Shown here: piece after piece, positions 22,090 to 33,669 of the stretch
How positions within the stretch are numbered: the first letter of the stretch is position 1
Layout of the letters: the number at the start of each line of letters is the position of its first letter
Source of the DNA: Aradus depressus
Lineage: Eukaryota > Arthropoda > Insecta > Hemiptera > Aradidae
Length of the DNA: 64,000 nucleotides
Assembly: GCA_963662175.1 (NCBI GenBank)
Contig: OY759223.1
Span: 10,146,249-10,210,248, forward strand
Reading direction: 5' to 3'
Program-made: the position numbers and the translations under genes
Notes under the pieces: model-generated
Told to the model about the DNA's origin: nothing
Database searches by the model: none
Seen by the model: the letters and a program-made list of their open reading frames with translations, nothing else

Positions 22090-22460
22090 CCGGCAATTAA
22101 TACGAAAGGATTATAGGTTCATAAATATGGGAGTGTATATGAATTTATGTATAAAATTTCATGTCAATAGACTCATTACAACGGCAGTTTTTAGAGTTTT
22201 TATAAACCTCTTCTCTCTTTGGCCAATTTGACTGAAAATTAATGTGACCAAAACCCCATAAAGACAACTATTGATTTTTAGTTAAATCGGTCGAAGGAGG
22301 GAAGGGAATTGGAGAGAGGCTAAACTCAAAAACTATAATAACTGCCTTTGTAATGAATTTATAGACACAAAATTTAGTATGATAATTTAGGAGTCCCTAT
22401 GGGTTTCTAGAGGGAGCGAAAAGTTAATTAACTAAGGGTAAGTATTGCCGGTGATTCGCC
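22090..22460. repeat. Helentron-like fragments, mixed orientation
   Basis: First part reads in reverse ('tttcatgtcaatagactcat'), second part forward ('ataactgcctttgtaatgaa') to the 3' hairpin 'ggtgattcgcc'. An internal inversion or two joined copies. Confidence 0.6.
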
Positions 22461-22489
22461 AAATATTTTTTTATTATTACTTGGACTTT

Positions 22490-22640
22490 ATTATTACTTA
22501 TTAATGGTAACAAGTGATACTAAATTACTTATTATCATTAATAATATGGTACCAATATACCATATTAATCATATTAGCATTAATAATATGGTCATATGAT
22601 TAATAATATGGTAATATTACCATTAATAATATGGTAATAA
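22490..22640. repeat. Short ATTAATAATATGGTA repeat cluster
   Basis: Five imperfect repeats of 'attaataatatggta', some inverted. A local low-complexity expansion. Confidence 0.6.
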
Positions 22641-22644
22641 TATA

Positions 22645-23260
22645 ATAAATACGGATCACAGATATACGGTTCAGCAAAAACATCCAACATGAAACAAATT
22701 CAGGCGTTTCAGTCAAAAACCCTCAGACTGATAACGCAGTGTCCCCCATACATAAACAACCGAACACTTCATAACGATCTTATGATACACACAGTACCCG
22801 ACACAATACAAACTACTTACATACGTTTTTTTAGAAAACTTTACATACATACAAACCCAGAAATACGTACTTTATCTTCACAACACTTACCACAAAACCC
22901 CCCACGAAGGTTGAAGAGAAGGTGGAACCGCGACTTACTGCCATCTTGAATTATGTTCGTTTTTATTTTATTTTAACATCATTTTCCCTTACTTTTATCA
23001 TCTCTCTCACCCATCCATCAAAATTGTCTTTCAATTCCTTTTTATTTACATATTTTATTTATTATTATTTTTTATTTCTTTATTTTAATTTTTTTCTGTT
23101 CTTTTCCTAATAATTAATATAAATTTTCGTGCCGAGGACCTACCACTGGGTGGCCTTCCTCTCACATATTCACCGCCGTTCACGCCTACATATCAATACG
23201 TACCATCATATATGCTGGTTGTTGCACCCTAGCAACGGTTGTATCTTTATAAATAAAATA

Positions 23261-23291
<31 letters not shown>
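22645..23291 (+). pseudogene. Jockey-like LINE, 5' truncated, poly(A) tailed
   Basis: Open frame 22645-22950 encodes the last about 100 residues of ORF2 (SAKTSNMKQIQAFQSKTLRL … NPPRRLKRRW) with a normal stop. It is followed by about 300 bp of 3' UTR and a run of about 30 A (23263-23291). Related to 23530-24955 but a different subfamily. The 5' truncation is typical of target-primed reverse transcription. Confidence 0.85.
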
Positions 23292-23292
<1 letters not shown>

Positions 23293-23529
23293 GTGTGTGC
23301 AGTTCACACGCGGTAGAAGTGAAACCTTCAGAAAACGAAACTGCGAGAGAATGAGACGAATGCAGTATCAGGAGTGGGATAATTATAGGGTTTATTTATT
23401 ATAATATTGGTACCAAGTTTAAAAATTATTTTATATTTTATTATTCAAACTCCATTTTTTTAATTTCATCAAATGACACGAGTCATGGTAACTAAAGTAT
23501 GAAATAAATGTTTCCTTAATAAGTTCTTA

Positions 23530-24835
23530 TACGACAGCTACCGAGAAAAGGACTAATTTACTTGACGAACCTATACAACTCAGTACTACGACTATGTACT
23601 TTCCCCTTGTCTGGAAGATATCAGTAGTCAGGATGATTCTTAAGCCAGGGAAAACCCCAGACCAGGCCTCGTCATACCGTCCTATAAGCCTGCTTCCCGT
23701 GATATCCAAACCACTAGAGAGACTTCTACTGGACAGACTAACCTACATCACTGCACAAGACAACCTTCTCCCAGACCATCAATTTGGCTTTCGACAAAGA
23801 CATTCGACAATACACCAGTGCCATCGTTTGGTCGATTACATCGCCACCAGCTTTGAAAGAAAAGAGTTTTGCACAGGCGTATTTCTGGACATTGAAAAAG
23901 CGTTTGATCGTGTCTGGCACCCAGGCCTGCTCTACACACTTAAAACTCACCTTCCTCACACATATTATTTAATACTTAAGTCATTCCTAGAGAACAGAAA
24001 CTTTAGGGTATCTGAGGGATCTTCCTCATCACATTTTTTGGAGGTCAAAGCTGGAGTCCCCCAAGAAAGTTCCCTCAGTCCCCTACTCTTCTCAATCTAC
24101 ACAGCACATATTCCACAACACGACAACACACTACTCGCTACATACGCAGACGACACAGCCATTCTCTCAACACACTCAGACCCAACACAAGCAAGCTCAC
24201 ACTTACAGGAACATTTACACCAGCTAACAGATTGGGCCAACAAATGGAGACTAAAAATTAATAGAGACAAATCTCTGCAAACCACATTTACCCTCAGACA
24301 CAACACTTGTCCACCAGTTTACATTAACAACCAGCCCATTCCTGCATCAGACACTGTCCGATATCTAGGACTTCATTTAGACAGACGTTTAACTTGGACA
24401 ACTCATATCAGACTGAAACGCACAAACCTCAAAAGACGATTTGGACGACTGAAATCCATCATCGGACGACGATCGACATTATCGCTTGAAAACAAACTTC
24501 ACATTTACAACACTATACTAAAACCCATCTGGACTTACGGCATCGAGATATGGGGATCAGCCAAAAAATCAAACATACAACGCCTTCAGTTATTACAATC
24601 CATCATACTACGCCACATTGCCAATACCCCATTTTACGTTTCCAACCTCACATTACATAATGACCTCAACATCCCATTTATACCTTCTGTTATCAAGACA
24701 CGATATCAAAATTTTCACGACAAACTCCATCATCACGCCAATCCACTTATTCTCCAATTATCCACGAACACTCTCCCCACAAATCCGCCAAGACGTCTAA
24801 AGCGGGCATGGCAGAGGGACCTGCTCCAGGACTAG
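23530..24835 (+). CDS. LINE ORF2 reverse transcriptase, partial
   Basis: The frame is open from the truncation point at 23530, so the ATG at 23594 is internal and not the true start. Visible reverse transcriptase motifs: the finger block SSYRPISLLPVISKPLERLL; motif A FLDIEKAFDRVWH with catalytic Asp; motif B AGVPQESSLSPLLFS; motif C YADDTAIL with the two catalytic Asp; motif D KWRLKINRDKS; then the thumb and C-terminal region ending NPPRRLKRAWQRDL. In active LINEs motif B is nearly always PQG; here it is PQE, which probably kills activity. The endonuclease and ORF1 are absent. The enzyme's role would be target-primed copying of the LINE RNA. Confidence 0.9.
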
Positions 24836-24955
24836 CCTGGACTCCTCTTCGGTCACGTACCTCAGCAGTACAGCGACACACTTGCCACAGCACACCATCA
24901 CAATCACTAGTGACAAATGTTGTCGTTGTGAATATGTAAATAAATAAATAAAATA
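23530..24955 (+). mobile_element. Jockey-clade LINE copy with 12-bp target duplication
   Basis: Flanked by AATAAGTTCTTA at 23518-23529 and 24956-24967. 5' truncated inside the reverse transcriptase, with a complete ORF2 C-terminus, a short 3' UTR and a TAAA-rich tail. The target duplication and unbroken frame mark it as a young insertion. Confidence 0.92.
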
Positions 24956-24969
24956 AATAAGTTCTTAAA

Positions 24970-25803
24970 AGTCTAAAAAAATTCACAATTCCAAACTTTT
25001 TGGAGGGAGAGGAGGAGGCGGTGGAATTTTTCATGATTATCTTTTTTGTGTCGCAATACTAGAGAAGAAGCATTATCGGTGTTAGTAATTCAAACAGATG
25101 ACTAAATAAAACAACTGTTATATAAGGCAATAGTGTCGCTTTTTCGTTTCATCGAGTTTCAAATCACAACGGTGCTAAAGAAGTTTTCACTTCAAAAAAT
25201 GATTACTTAAATTTTTGATTTAATTACAATTGCAGTCAGTCAGTATTAATACTTATGAGAGTTAAGTTTCTTACTCATTCTATAATTTCCCAATACCTTC
25301 TCCAAGGCTAGAGACTGTGTAAAGATGACTATTCCACTCAAAAATAAAAATTCCAACTTCATTTATAGTTTAAAAACAAAAAAAAAAAATTCTTTATTGT
25401 TTAATTGAATTGAAAAATAAATAAGGACAGTATATGACATTTCAATACACATAGAATTTTATAGCAAATGGAATAATTACTTTTTATGTGCAATAAAATT
25501 GAATATTAGTTGCGCCACTTTGCATAGCTTCTATCTGCCATTTGTGTTTAATAGCTCATTACAACCTTTCCATAGGCTGTGAGAAACTTCCCATCAGTGT
25601 TGCCATCCAAAATGGAAAACAATTCAGCTTAATGCAATTCAGCCAATTAGTGCAGAAACTTTGTGCAATTTGATGCTTTATTTAGTGATTATATCTAATC
25701 TGAAAGATCTATATTTTTTTTTACACGAAGCATAGATGCATGGGCTTAAGCCTATGGGCTCTGTCTTCTCATTCATTACCTTTTATTTAGTACAGAGTAT
25801 GGA
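24970..25803. other. No recognised feature
   Basis: AT-rich sequence with A-runs; no supported gene or repeat. Confidence 0.5.
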
Positions 25804-25870
25804 GAAAGTTATGTAATCGATCAGAAATTCGATGTTGTGTTTTGACCGGAATTTCATTCCGACATAAAGT
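25804..25870 (+). repeat. Helentron-like 5' fragment
   Basis: 'gttatgtaatcgatcagaaa' and 'accggaatttcattcc' match the family 5' end. Confidence 0.6.
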
Positions 25871-26039
25871 CGATTATTGTCAGAAGATGTACTAGAAGGA
25901 CTTGTGTACAACCATAAATTGATGGTGCTCTGCATATATGTGTTAACTCACAAAAAATCTGATTTGTAGTTAAGCATGCAGTCATCTTGTAAAATCATTG
26001 AGCTTCAATATGGTTTAATTCGCAAAAATGTGTTAAGAA

Positions 26040-26310
26040 AATTAAAAAGTTTTGCGACATGGAATCATGAACAGACTAATTACTTCTACTTTTTAAAAAT
26101 TGCACGTCTTGAACTTTTGCTATTTTTAGGGCCCTTTTCGAAAAACTACTATAGAAATCAAAATTAAATAGAAGACCAGTTATACAATTTCATTATTTAT
26201 TCTTTTTTGTTTTAATTATTATTTAATTAATTATTTATTATTATTTGAATTATATATTTATTTAATTATTTTAATTTTACATTAACAAAATTCTAATTAT
26301 CACAATATAT
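26040..26310 (+). repeat. Dispersed repeat family C
   Basis: Third copy; shares 'aaattgcacgtcttgaactt' and then an AT-rich stretch ending 'ttttacattaacaaaattct', as at 7735-8040. Confidence 0.6.
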
Positions 26311-26708
26311 ACATACAAAAATACTCCATAGAACGTTTTTGAAAATCTTCTAACGACGAATGTTGTTACTTTGTAAGCGATTGGTTGTAAATGTATCAGG
26401 GTGTCAAGGTTGAAGGTAGCGGAGCTTGAGCAAGAAGTGAGACAAAAGAAGCAAATCGTGGGTACCTTCTAAGGAAGTTTTCTAAACAGATACCCCTATG
26501 TCTAGTTTGTTGTGCGCATGTGTCAAAGAATAGGGGGGCTTTTTGAAGGTCTATCTGTCTGTTCTTTTCAACGCTGCGTCAAGTGCGCGACCCTCCGGCA
26601 GCCAGCCTCAAGGAAGCCCACACCAGGCTGAAGGTTGTACAACAAAGGGTCACGAGTCTTCCTAGATCCATTATAGAAGTAGGTCTCTCCAGATTTCCTT
26701 CCTATTTG
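26311..26708. other. No recognised feature
   Basis: Moderate GC content. A 76-codon frame starting at 26583 runs into the SINE-A fragment and is not credible as a gene. Confidence 0.4.
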
Positions 26709-26845
26709 TCTCATGCCCGGGCTTTAACTACAAAGTCCTACTACCAGAGCGCTCTTAACGTCCCATCAGGAGGACAGCATGCTCAAAGTTTTTTCATTTC
26801 ACGAGCTCAGTAGACGCTACATCTGAGTCTCACCGGCACCATTAA
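26709..26845 (-). repeat. SINE-A copy, internally deleted
   Basis: Tail ('ctcatgcccgggctttaact') joins directly to the core ('aacgtcccatcaggaggac') and head ('tctcaccggcacc'). Confidence 0.75.
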
Positions 26846-27299
26846 TACATTATTACAGCATTAATCCCCATTTATTATGATTTGCCCTCTCGTTTACGTT
26901 ATACATTTCATTATAACACATTTCACAACAGTTGGTATTTTTCTTTTCTTTACTTCGGCCCATATTTATAATGTATCTTTCAAAATTAATTTTTTATTTA
27001 ATTAAGTTTGTTATATTTTCTATTTTTAATTATAGGTTGTATTGATACATAAACTTTTATATATAAAATGTATTACGTTTATGTGTGAACTATTAAGATC
27101 AACCCTTGCTATGAGATTTGTATCTCTATAAGCAATAAAGTTTCATTTCATTTCACTATAGATATCGTCGCAAAAATGTTATCTGAGGACAAACATGAAA
27201 TTCCTTTGAAAAGCATGTTATGGCCACCACACTTCTTTAATTCTTAAAAATGGGCTGCGTCTTAAATTGGTTGTAATAAAGTACTTATGTAAGCTAGGG

Positions 27300-27480
27300 A
27301 GGAGTTGCTAAGGGTGGGTCGGGATGGGCCTGCAAGCTGAGTTCTGTGAGAGGGCGGCAAGCGACAGCCACGATCGCTACCAGAGACCGTGCCTCACGCT
27401 CGCCGCTAACTCGTGCCGCCTCTCACCTCCCATCCTCCTTCTCTTACGTATCTTATACGTCCACGCCCCGGGCATGATAC
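27300..27480. other. GC-rich block of unknown origin
   Basis: Stands out from AT-rich flanks ('gggcggcaagcgacagccac', 'cctcacgctcgccgctaact'). A 65-codon frame crosses it with no domain. Possibly the 5' region of a retroelement. Confidence 0.35.
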
Positions 27481-28564
27481 TTCACTTACACTTGATGTCA
27501 TCCGAATCCCGCAATACTTGACAGGGTATTGGGATATTCACATACTAGATTGACTACGCTTGTTAGGATTCAATCTTGTGATTATTGACCGAGAGATAAG
27601 AATGTCCGGTATCTTGTAAGTTGACTATTACACTTATTTGGTTTCAAACCCGCGACTTTCTGACCGATGGCGTGGAATGTTAGAATACTTCGGGGTCACT
27701 CTTCCCAAATGGAAAATAAATGGGGAACATCACCCAGAGAAAAGTTTGCCCGCCCCCATTTCGCAACGCACTGTAAATTTCTAAACAGACACCTCAGGAA
27801 TAGGTTTACATTATAGGGATATTTTTAACAATTTATAAATAAAATTCAAAAGTAGTTATAATCTATTTAGATAATTCATTATTATTAAACACAACCTTAG
27901 TTAACAGACATTACCTTCCAGTTTTGTAATACACGTTCATCACATTTGTTTTTTGTACAAATATTTTTATTTATGTCATGATTATCTTGTTAAAATTATT
28001 GGTAACTATGCTAAAACTTATTGTTATGTTGTATTTACAAGTTGCGTTTTTAATCATCAACGTAGTTTGGCAACACTGTTAGGCAGTCCATTGAATTTAT
28101 TAGACAAACCAATTTTTTCATCAAACTTTTTTTTTTCTCATATAGTAATTAATCATTTAATTTTAATATATTATTTGTTAATTTTATTCTTGCAGCATTC
28201 TTTCCTTTATGCAATTTTACTTCATAATTACACTGATAACACGAATCACGTTTTCATAACCTCACGCATTGCTCTATCATAACAATGTAATATCTTTATT
28301 TTGATACATTAACATTGTTTGTTTTTTTGTATTACTTTTCAGTCTGCTTTAACGAACTTACATTTGTTTTACAAGTCATATATATCTGCTTGTTTCAATG
28401 ACACAAAATTCAGACTTATTTCGTTCTTACCTTTAGGCCTAAGGAACGTTTTCTTAATCATTTTGGTAATTTAACTAAAAATGACACCATTGAGGTAAAA
28501 TTATTTTCTCTATTAAGTGTTGGTGATAACCTAATTGTAACAAGTTACATAATGTATTGATCTA
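27481..28564. other. No recognised gene
   Basis: AT-rich. The 109-codon frame at 27953-28282 is Phe/Leu/Ile-rich as expected from composition and shows no domain. Confidence 0.5.
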
Positions 28565-28697
28565 TGGTAGGGGTCTTTAACGAGTAACTGACAACATACA
28601 GGCTCGGGACTATAAATTAAAGTCCTCGGCTGGGTTTCGAACCCGTGAGGTTAACTTCAGTGGGCAGGCACGCTCCTTTGGGGCTATCGGCATCCTC
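28565..28697 (-). repeat. SINE-A copy, old
   Basis: Diverged head ('gggtttcgaacccgtgaggt', 'ggggctatcggcatcctc') and part of the body. Confidence 0.65.
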
Positions 28698-28717
28698 GGA
28701 TACAAGTTAAAGAGACA

Positions 28718-28801
28718 ATTAAACCAGTGGATAGTGGCTAATACTGGTAAGGTAGAGTGATTAAACCAGTGGATAGTGGCTAATACTGGTAAGGTAGAGT
28801 G
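28718..28801 (+). repeat. 42-bp tandem duplication
   Basis: 'ttaaaccagtggatagtggc' recurs exactly 42 bp apart; the two units are identical through 'aaggtagagtg'. Confidence 0.9.
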
Positions 28802-29091
28802 GGGGATGGGAGCTGCCGATGTTCATGACAAGATATACAGGGGAGAGTCAACACGACTTGAGATATCCTCCTGAAGATAGTATAGAGAGAGCTTCTGTAA
28901 CTATGCCTTGGGTAACCATCCTGTGTACTATTATAGAACACAACTATAACCTATAACTTGCTTCTTCAAAACACTCCTTCACTCAATCCTATAGTTTTCC
29001 CAATTCTTTGATTTTGAACGGAATTTTACGTTTCAAAGTCCCCTGAAAACTTAATGGATCGTGAAATTTGAAAGGTCACATGTTAGTTATT

Positions 29092-29200
29092 CTGACTCAT
29101 GCCCGGGCTTTGATCACGAGATCATATGATTTGGAAATTTTGCCTACCCAGGTTTATTTACCTAGAATAGTGATTTTTAACTAGCAACTAACATCGAAGA
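29092..29200 (-). repeat. SINE-A 3' fragment
   Basis: 'gactcatgcccgggctttga' followed by diverged body sequence. Confidence 0.65.
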
Positions 29201-29582
29201 AATGAATATAAATACAGTTTTGAAAAAGTAACTACGTATACACAGAGACTTGAGGATTATATTATTGTCGATAATAGGTTTGAATATTTGAGTTTGATCT
29301 GATCGTTCATACAATTTCTTTTTCATAGTGCTCTGTTTATTTCCAGTTGTTCCAGTGAGTTGAGTAATGTATCTTTGTCACAAAAATGTAGGTATTGTAT
29401 GCATGGCCCCCACGAGGGTGGGGCTGGTGCAACTTTGGTTGCAGGGTCCGGGTCCTTTTTATTTTTTTATTTTAGTAGATTTTGCAAGGGATCATAGCTT
29501 AAAAAGGCAAAATATATAATTATAAGAAAATTTAGTATAATAGATACATATTCTAGTTGTGCGAGTTATTAAGTTATTATTT

Positions 29583-29778
29583 GGGGGCCATGGTGGCCGT
29601 GCGGACTAGAGCGTAGGGCTTTGGTCGCATGGTCTCACTATGGTTTGCGGGTTCGAATCCCGTCCGGGAGTGAGTTTTATTTCGTAGATAAAACTTCCTC
29701 CCGGAGCTGTCGTAAATAACTAGATAAACAACACATTGACATGGCTAATATGCACCGTACATAAAGCAAAAAAAAAAA
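29583..29778 (+). repeat. SINE-B, full length
   Basis: Flanked by AAGTTATTATTT (29571-29582 and 29779-29790). Head has class II tRNA features and B box GGTTCGAATCC; the 3' end is 'catggctaatatgcaccgta' with an A-run. Confidence 0.93.
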
Positions 29779-29836
29779 AAGTTATTATTTAATTAGTTGC
29801 GTGCATGGATAGTTGGCTATTAGGCTTGTTTCTACG

Positions 29837-29962
29837 GCTGAAAGGTCTTTTAGTAGGCTTGCAAATTCATTAAAAACATGGCAAAGAAGCACAACTGGCC
29901 AAACTCGTCTCAACCATCTGGCAATATTTGCAATTGAAAATGAATTTGACCAAAACTATTGA
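29837..29962 (+). pseudogene. hAT transposase C-terminal dimerisation remnant
   Basis: Frame reads LVSTAERSFSRLANSLKTW, then QRSTTGQTRLNHLAIFAIEN and a stop. The ERSFSxL…L+…R..T.Q.RL..LA… pattern is the C-terminal dimerisation segment of hAT transposases (also in ZMYM-type domesticated forms). The catalytic core is gone. Confidence 0.8.
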
Positions 29963-30740
29963 CTTTTCAGATGTTATTGATAAATTTAGTCAAAAGAAAG
30001 CTAGGAAAGCTATGATAATTTAGCTATGATAAGCAGTTAGGCTATAAGTAAGCTTTTGTTGTAGCCAGTGTATTAAACACACACAAACATCGTAATTTTT
30101 AGAGCTCTTAATGTTATTTTTTTTTAGATCGTAATACTAGTTTTTGTCAATTTTTATTTTAATGTTAGTGAGTCAAAGAAATCTAAAAATTTAAACGTTA
30201 ATTTCAGTAAAATAAAAGTAAATGATATAATCACGGTAGCAATTGATGTGTGAAATAATTTAATCAATAAAGTTTGGTTTTAAAATCTAACTGATACTGT
30301 AACATTAATTATACCTTACAATCTATTTTTAGTTTAAATAAAATTGTAAAAGGGTTAAAAAATAACCATGTAATTATAATATAGCACATGACTATGAGAT
30401 GGGGGGCCCGACCCTGATCCTGGTTACAGGGCCCGCAATCCAATGTGGGGGCCATGATTGTATGTCTGTATTTATATTAAAATTGTGTTTGTTTTTGTTG
30501 ATGTGTTGTACGAAGGTTGATTTGTATGTTCTGTCAGTGTTTAACCCTATTTCTGATATGTGTTCTTTTACCCTGTTTTTAAATTGTCTTTCAGTTTGTC
30601 CTACATAAACTAAATTACATTCGAGCTAATAAACTCCACTTTTTTTCTTTTGTTTTAGTTTGGTCTTTAATGTTGTTGAGATGTTTGTATAATAAACTCC
30701 TTCGAACCTGGAATAGGCAAAAACTGACGAATATTAATAT

Positions 30741-31529
30741 GCAATAAGCTATGTTTGAAAACTTCGTCGTGGTAAAGTTATCCTTTTTTATGGGAAATGT
30801 GAACGTTGAGAAAAGTGCAAAAAAGGGAATTTTTTTATTGTAATTACATTTTAAGTCAAAGATAGCAAAACGATACCCCTCGTAGGAAAACGAAATAAAA
30901 ACTCTTTACAGGTGATATTTGCCTATTTATATTTTTGCCTCTTATACTTTATATAGTATATAGGTCAGGTTTCAAAAGTTCTATGTTTGCCATTGCTCAA
31001 CCAAAGAATTTGCGTGCCAAAATGTACTCAATTTAGACATTACAAAGAAGGTCTAGTTTGAAAAGAAAATATCGAGAGGTTGACCCTTGCAGGCTGGTTT
31101 AATCCATGGATTTTTGCCAAAAGCAGTTGGCATCTGGTGCGATTAGATAATGGGTGCATCAAGATGCACTTCATCCATCCAGGTCACTATTTAAAGAGAT
31201 GCATAGACTACAATTAGTCTCACCGCTCTTTAGATACTAAAAGCCTGGCCAGTCATTAACAATTTATCTTCACACTAAGACAGTAAAAATTATGACTACT
31301 AAAAATGTATCTTTAAATGTATGTATTAATCAAGTTGAACAACATTTTCGCATGTCAAGTTAAGAAAAATTCAAGAGAAGACAGAGGTATCTCGAATGGG
31401 ACTTTAGGCGATGGTCCCTTGGGAATAGAACATCGTCCTATATTAACACAACATTTACAAATATTTGAGTTGTCAATAACATAATAAAATAAAGATAATA
31501 CAATAATAAAATGTAATAGTAAGAAATTT
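30741..31529. other. Unassigned, possibly decayed Penelope sequence
   Basis: Upstream of the Penelope endonuclease on its coding strand, so reverse transcriptase remnants would be expected, but I cannot read a convincing frame. Confidence 0.35.
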
Positions 31530-31685
31530 GAATGACGAAACTCACTTCAAATACTCACCGCTGTGAGCGCCACTAAGTTAATGTAATATATTGTATTATT
31601 TTTATTATATATATGTATTATATATATATATATATAAGAAATAATATATATATATTATTTCTTATATATATATATATTATGTATT
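31530..31685. repeat. Repeat family D and AT palindrome
   Basis: 31530-31610 ('ctcacttcaaatactcaccg', 'gccactaagttaatgtaata') recurs at 57995-58050. It runs into a palindromic AT tract (31612-31682) centred on 'aagaaataatatatatatatt', able to form a long hairpin. Confidence 0.65.
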
Positions 31686-31737
31686 ATACTTTAAAGCCCA
31701 TTTTCCAGTACATTATTTTTTATTTTATTTATTTATT

Positions 31738-31990
31738 GAGTGAGGCCCTTAAATTATTTTTATCTGGGAAGTAAATAGCCTTGAGCATGCCGTCCTTCGG
31801 GTGTTAAGTTAAGCGATGGTCTGTACGATGTTAGTTACTGATTCTAGATAACTAAACCTGGGGAGGCAAAATTTAGAACCACCAGAATAGATTCGGGCTT
31901 TCATCTCTCCCAGAGCTACAAAAGAGAGAAATGGTAGTAGCCGATATGAGCTCGTAGTTAAAGCCCGGGCATGAATTTCAATAACTAATT
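31738..31990 (+). repeat. SINE-A, 5' truncated
   Basis: Starts in the body ('gaggcccttaaattattttt') and runs to the 3' end 'agcccgggcatgaatttcaa'. Confidence 0.8.
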
Positions 31991-32299
31991 GATGTGTCAG
32001 GACATGTGAACACTCGACACAGTTATTTTATCTTCATAATTTATTTCAAACTAGACAGACAAATGACCCATTAAAATAATTCATTAAACACTAAATATTT
32101 TGGGCGAAACACTTGTCCATATGTGCTTGTCATTAATGCCACACTTCACTTCCGATCTTTAGTTCGCTATCTTGGCATGCATTCCGACAGATGATTGACG
32201 TGAAAAACTCACTCAAACAAAAAAAAAATGATTCTGACAACCCACGGCTAGGCTTCATTAACCTTTTTGGCTCAGAATGTTTTGTTAAATATAAATCAA

Positions 32300-32460
32300 G
32301 CGACGTATAGGCTCGGGACCATCGCTTAATGTTCCAACCAAAGGACGCCCTGCTCAATCACCTCCCAGATAAAAAACCGAAGGATCTCGTCCGGATTTCG
32401 AACCCGCGTCCTTGAGCTCAGTAAGCAATCATGCATACCATTGAGCTACCGGGCTCTCTA
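32300..32460 (-). repeat. SINE-A 5' half
   Basis: Head with B box ('atttcgaacccgcgtccttg') and the body up to the core. Confidence 0.8.
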
Positions 32461-32489
32461 AGATATAATTTTTACATGTTTGCAACCTC

Positions 32490-32825
32490 GTTTGTTATTA
32501 TGACTCATGCCCGGGCTTTTAACTATGAGATCATATCCCCTACTACAAGAGCGCACTTTCGTCACTCTGGTGGGCTTGAGCCCGACTCTACTATGGGAGT
32601 CCTAAATTTTACCTAACCTAAATTGTTATTCACCTAGGGCAGTGGTCTTTAACGAGTACCTGACATCGTACAGGCTCGGGACCATCGCTTAACGTTCCAT
32701 CTCAAGGACGGCGTGCTTAAGTTTATTTTACCTCCCAGAAATAAACTAAGGTCTCGGCCGGGTTTTGAACCCACGAACTTTAGCTCAGAAGGCAAGCACG
32801 CATACCACTGAGCTACCAGCACCCT
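32490..32825 (-). repeat. SINE-A, near full length
   Basis: Tail to head complete; lies in tandem, same orientation, with the copy at 32300-32460. Confidence 0.88.
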
Positions 32826-32889
32826 CTATATACTGAAGAAATATTTCAAAACAATTCTCTAAGCTCCTTTCCTCCAGATTTTACCGATA

Positions 32890-33144
32890 ATTGAGGTGTT
32901 GACAATGAAAAGGAGGTAAGTGCCAAAAATGAAATTTTCCAAGAGAAGCAAAAAACCAATTTGAGGCATGAACAAATAACATGAACGGCGGCATCTTGTG
33001 ACATCGCTCAAAACTAAACGAGAGGAGATAAGAACTTACCTCCTTTTCAACGCTATTGGCCTTGGAACATAGAATCGTTTCAGTGAAAAAACTCATTTTC
33101 GGCAACTATGGCACTTACCTCCTTTTCATTGTCAACGCCTCAAT
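32890..33144. mobile_element. 255-bp MITE, TA target
   Basis: Inverted ends ATTGAGGTGTTGACAATGAA… of about 35 bp (32890-32925 and 33109-33144), TA on both sides (32888-32889, 33145-33146). 'cttacctccttttcaacgc' recurs internally at 33035. Non-coding; typical mariner-type MITE. Confidence 0.85.
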
Positions 33145-33227
33145 TATAATTTATACATTTATTTATGATAACATTAAATACTGAATTTGTAAAGCTAGTC
33201 TTCTGAGTAGAGTCTTGAGCTCGACTG

Positions 33228-33415
33228 TGATGTGGAAAAACTTGAGCACGCCGTCCTTCGGATGGGTCGTTAAGCGATGGTCTCAAGCCTGTGCGATGTC
33301 AGATACTCGTTAAAAGACCGGGCTCATGTCCACTAGAGCACCGAAAGAACGCTCTGATAGTAGCCTATATGCACCTCGTAGTTAAAGCCCGGGCATGAGT
33401 CACAATAACTAACTA
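33228..33415 (+). repeat. SINE-A, 5' truncated
   Basis: Core to 3' end ('agcccgggcatgagtcacaa'), tail 'taactaactaacc'. Confidence 0.82.
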
Positions 33416-33546
33416 ACCAAATTCGTAAATAACATGTTTATGAACGTTCTTTTATACAGTTGAAGAATTGAAATAATTTAAAAAAGTTTTCATTCTTGGT
33501 CTAAAAAATAATGTTCGATGATTACCTGCTTTTTATTTATTTTTAT

Positions 33547-33669
33547 CGACAGAAAATTTATGAGGATTCAGAAGCCACTATGTAAGTCAAATATTGAGAT
33601 TTAGTCTAAACGGAAATCGAAAATGAAATTTCTTAGTTCGTGCTGGGGAAGTACATAGTCAGTGATTAT
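33547..33669 (+). repeat. Helentron-like 3' end
   Basis: 'ctatgtaagtcaaatattga' to 'gctggggaagtacatagtca' and a degraded hairpin. Confidence 0.65.

Larger units (their letters stand above)
29402..30456. mobile_element. hAT transposon, 8-bp target duplication
   Basis: Perfect 12-bp ends CATGGCCCCCAC and complement; duplication ATTGTATG at 29394-29401 and 30457-30464. It inserted into a Penelope-like ORF and was itself hit by SINE-B. Internally deleted, so it could move only with help from another hAT transposase. Confidence 0.92.
29214..30740 (-). pseudogene. Penelope-like element, GIY-YIG end, split by hAT
   Basis: Minus strand upstream of the hAT (30740 to 30457) reads …KQKKKSGVY, a stop, LECNLVYVGQTERQFKNRV, KEHISEIGL…, the GIY-YIG endonuclease pattern of Penelope-like elements (VYxL…C…YVGQT…R…EH). 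Downstream of the hAT (29401 to about 29330) the same frame continues YLHFCDKDTLLNSLEQLEIN and ends at a stop. Joining the halves at one copy of the 8-bp duplication restores a continuous frame. One in-frame TAG replaces a Lys/Glu-type codon. The 3' UTR (29214-29320) is shared with 39926-40008. Confidence 0.8.

Noticed and set aside
27640..27700. B-box-like 'gtttcaaacccgcgac' (reverse)
   Set aside because: No A box or SINE body nearby; too short to call.
27953..28282. 109-codon frame as a small membrane protein
   Set aside because: Hydrophobic codons follow from T-rich composition; no start context, domain or splice evidence.
31612..31682. AT palindrome as an origin or regulatory hairpin
   Set aside because: Pure AT microsatellite; no supporting context.
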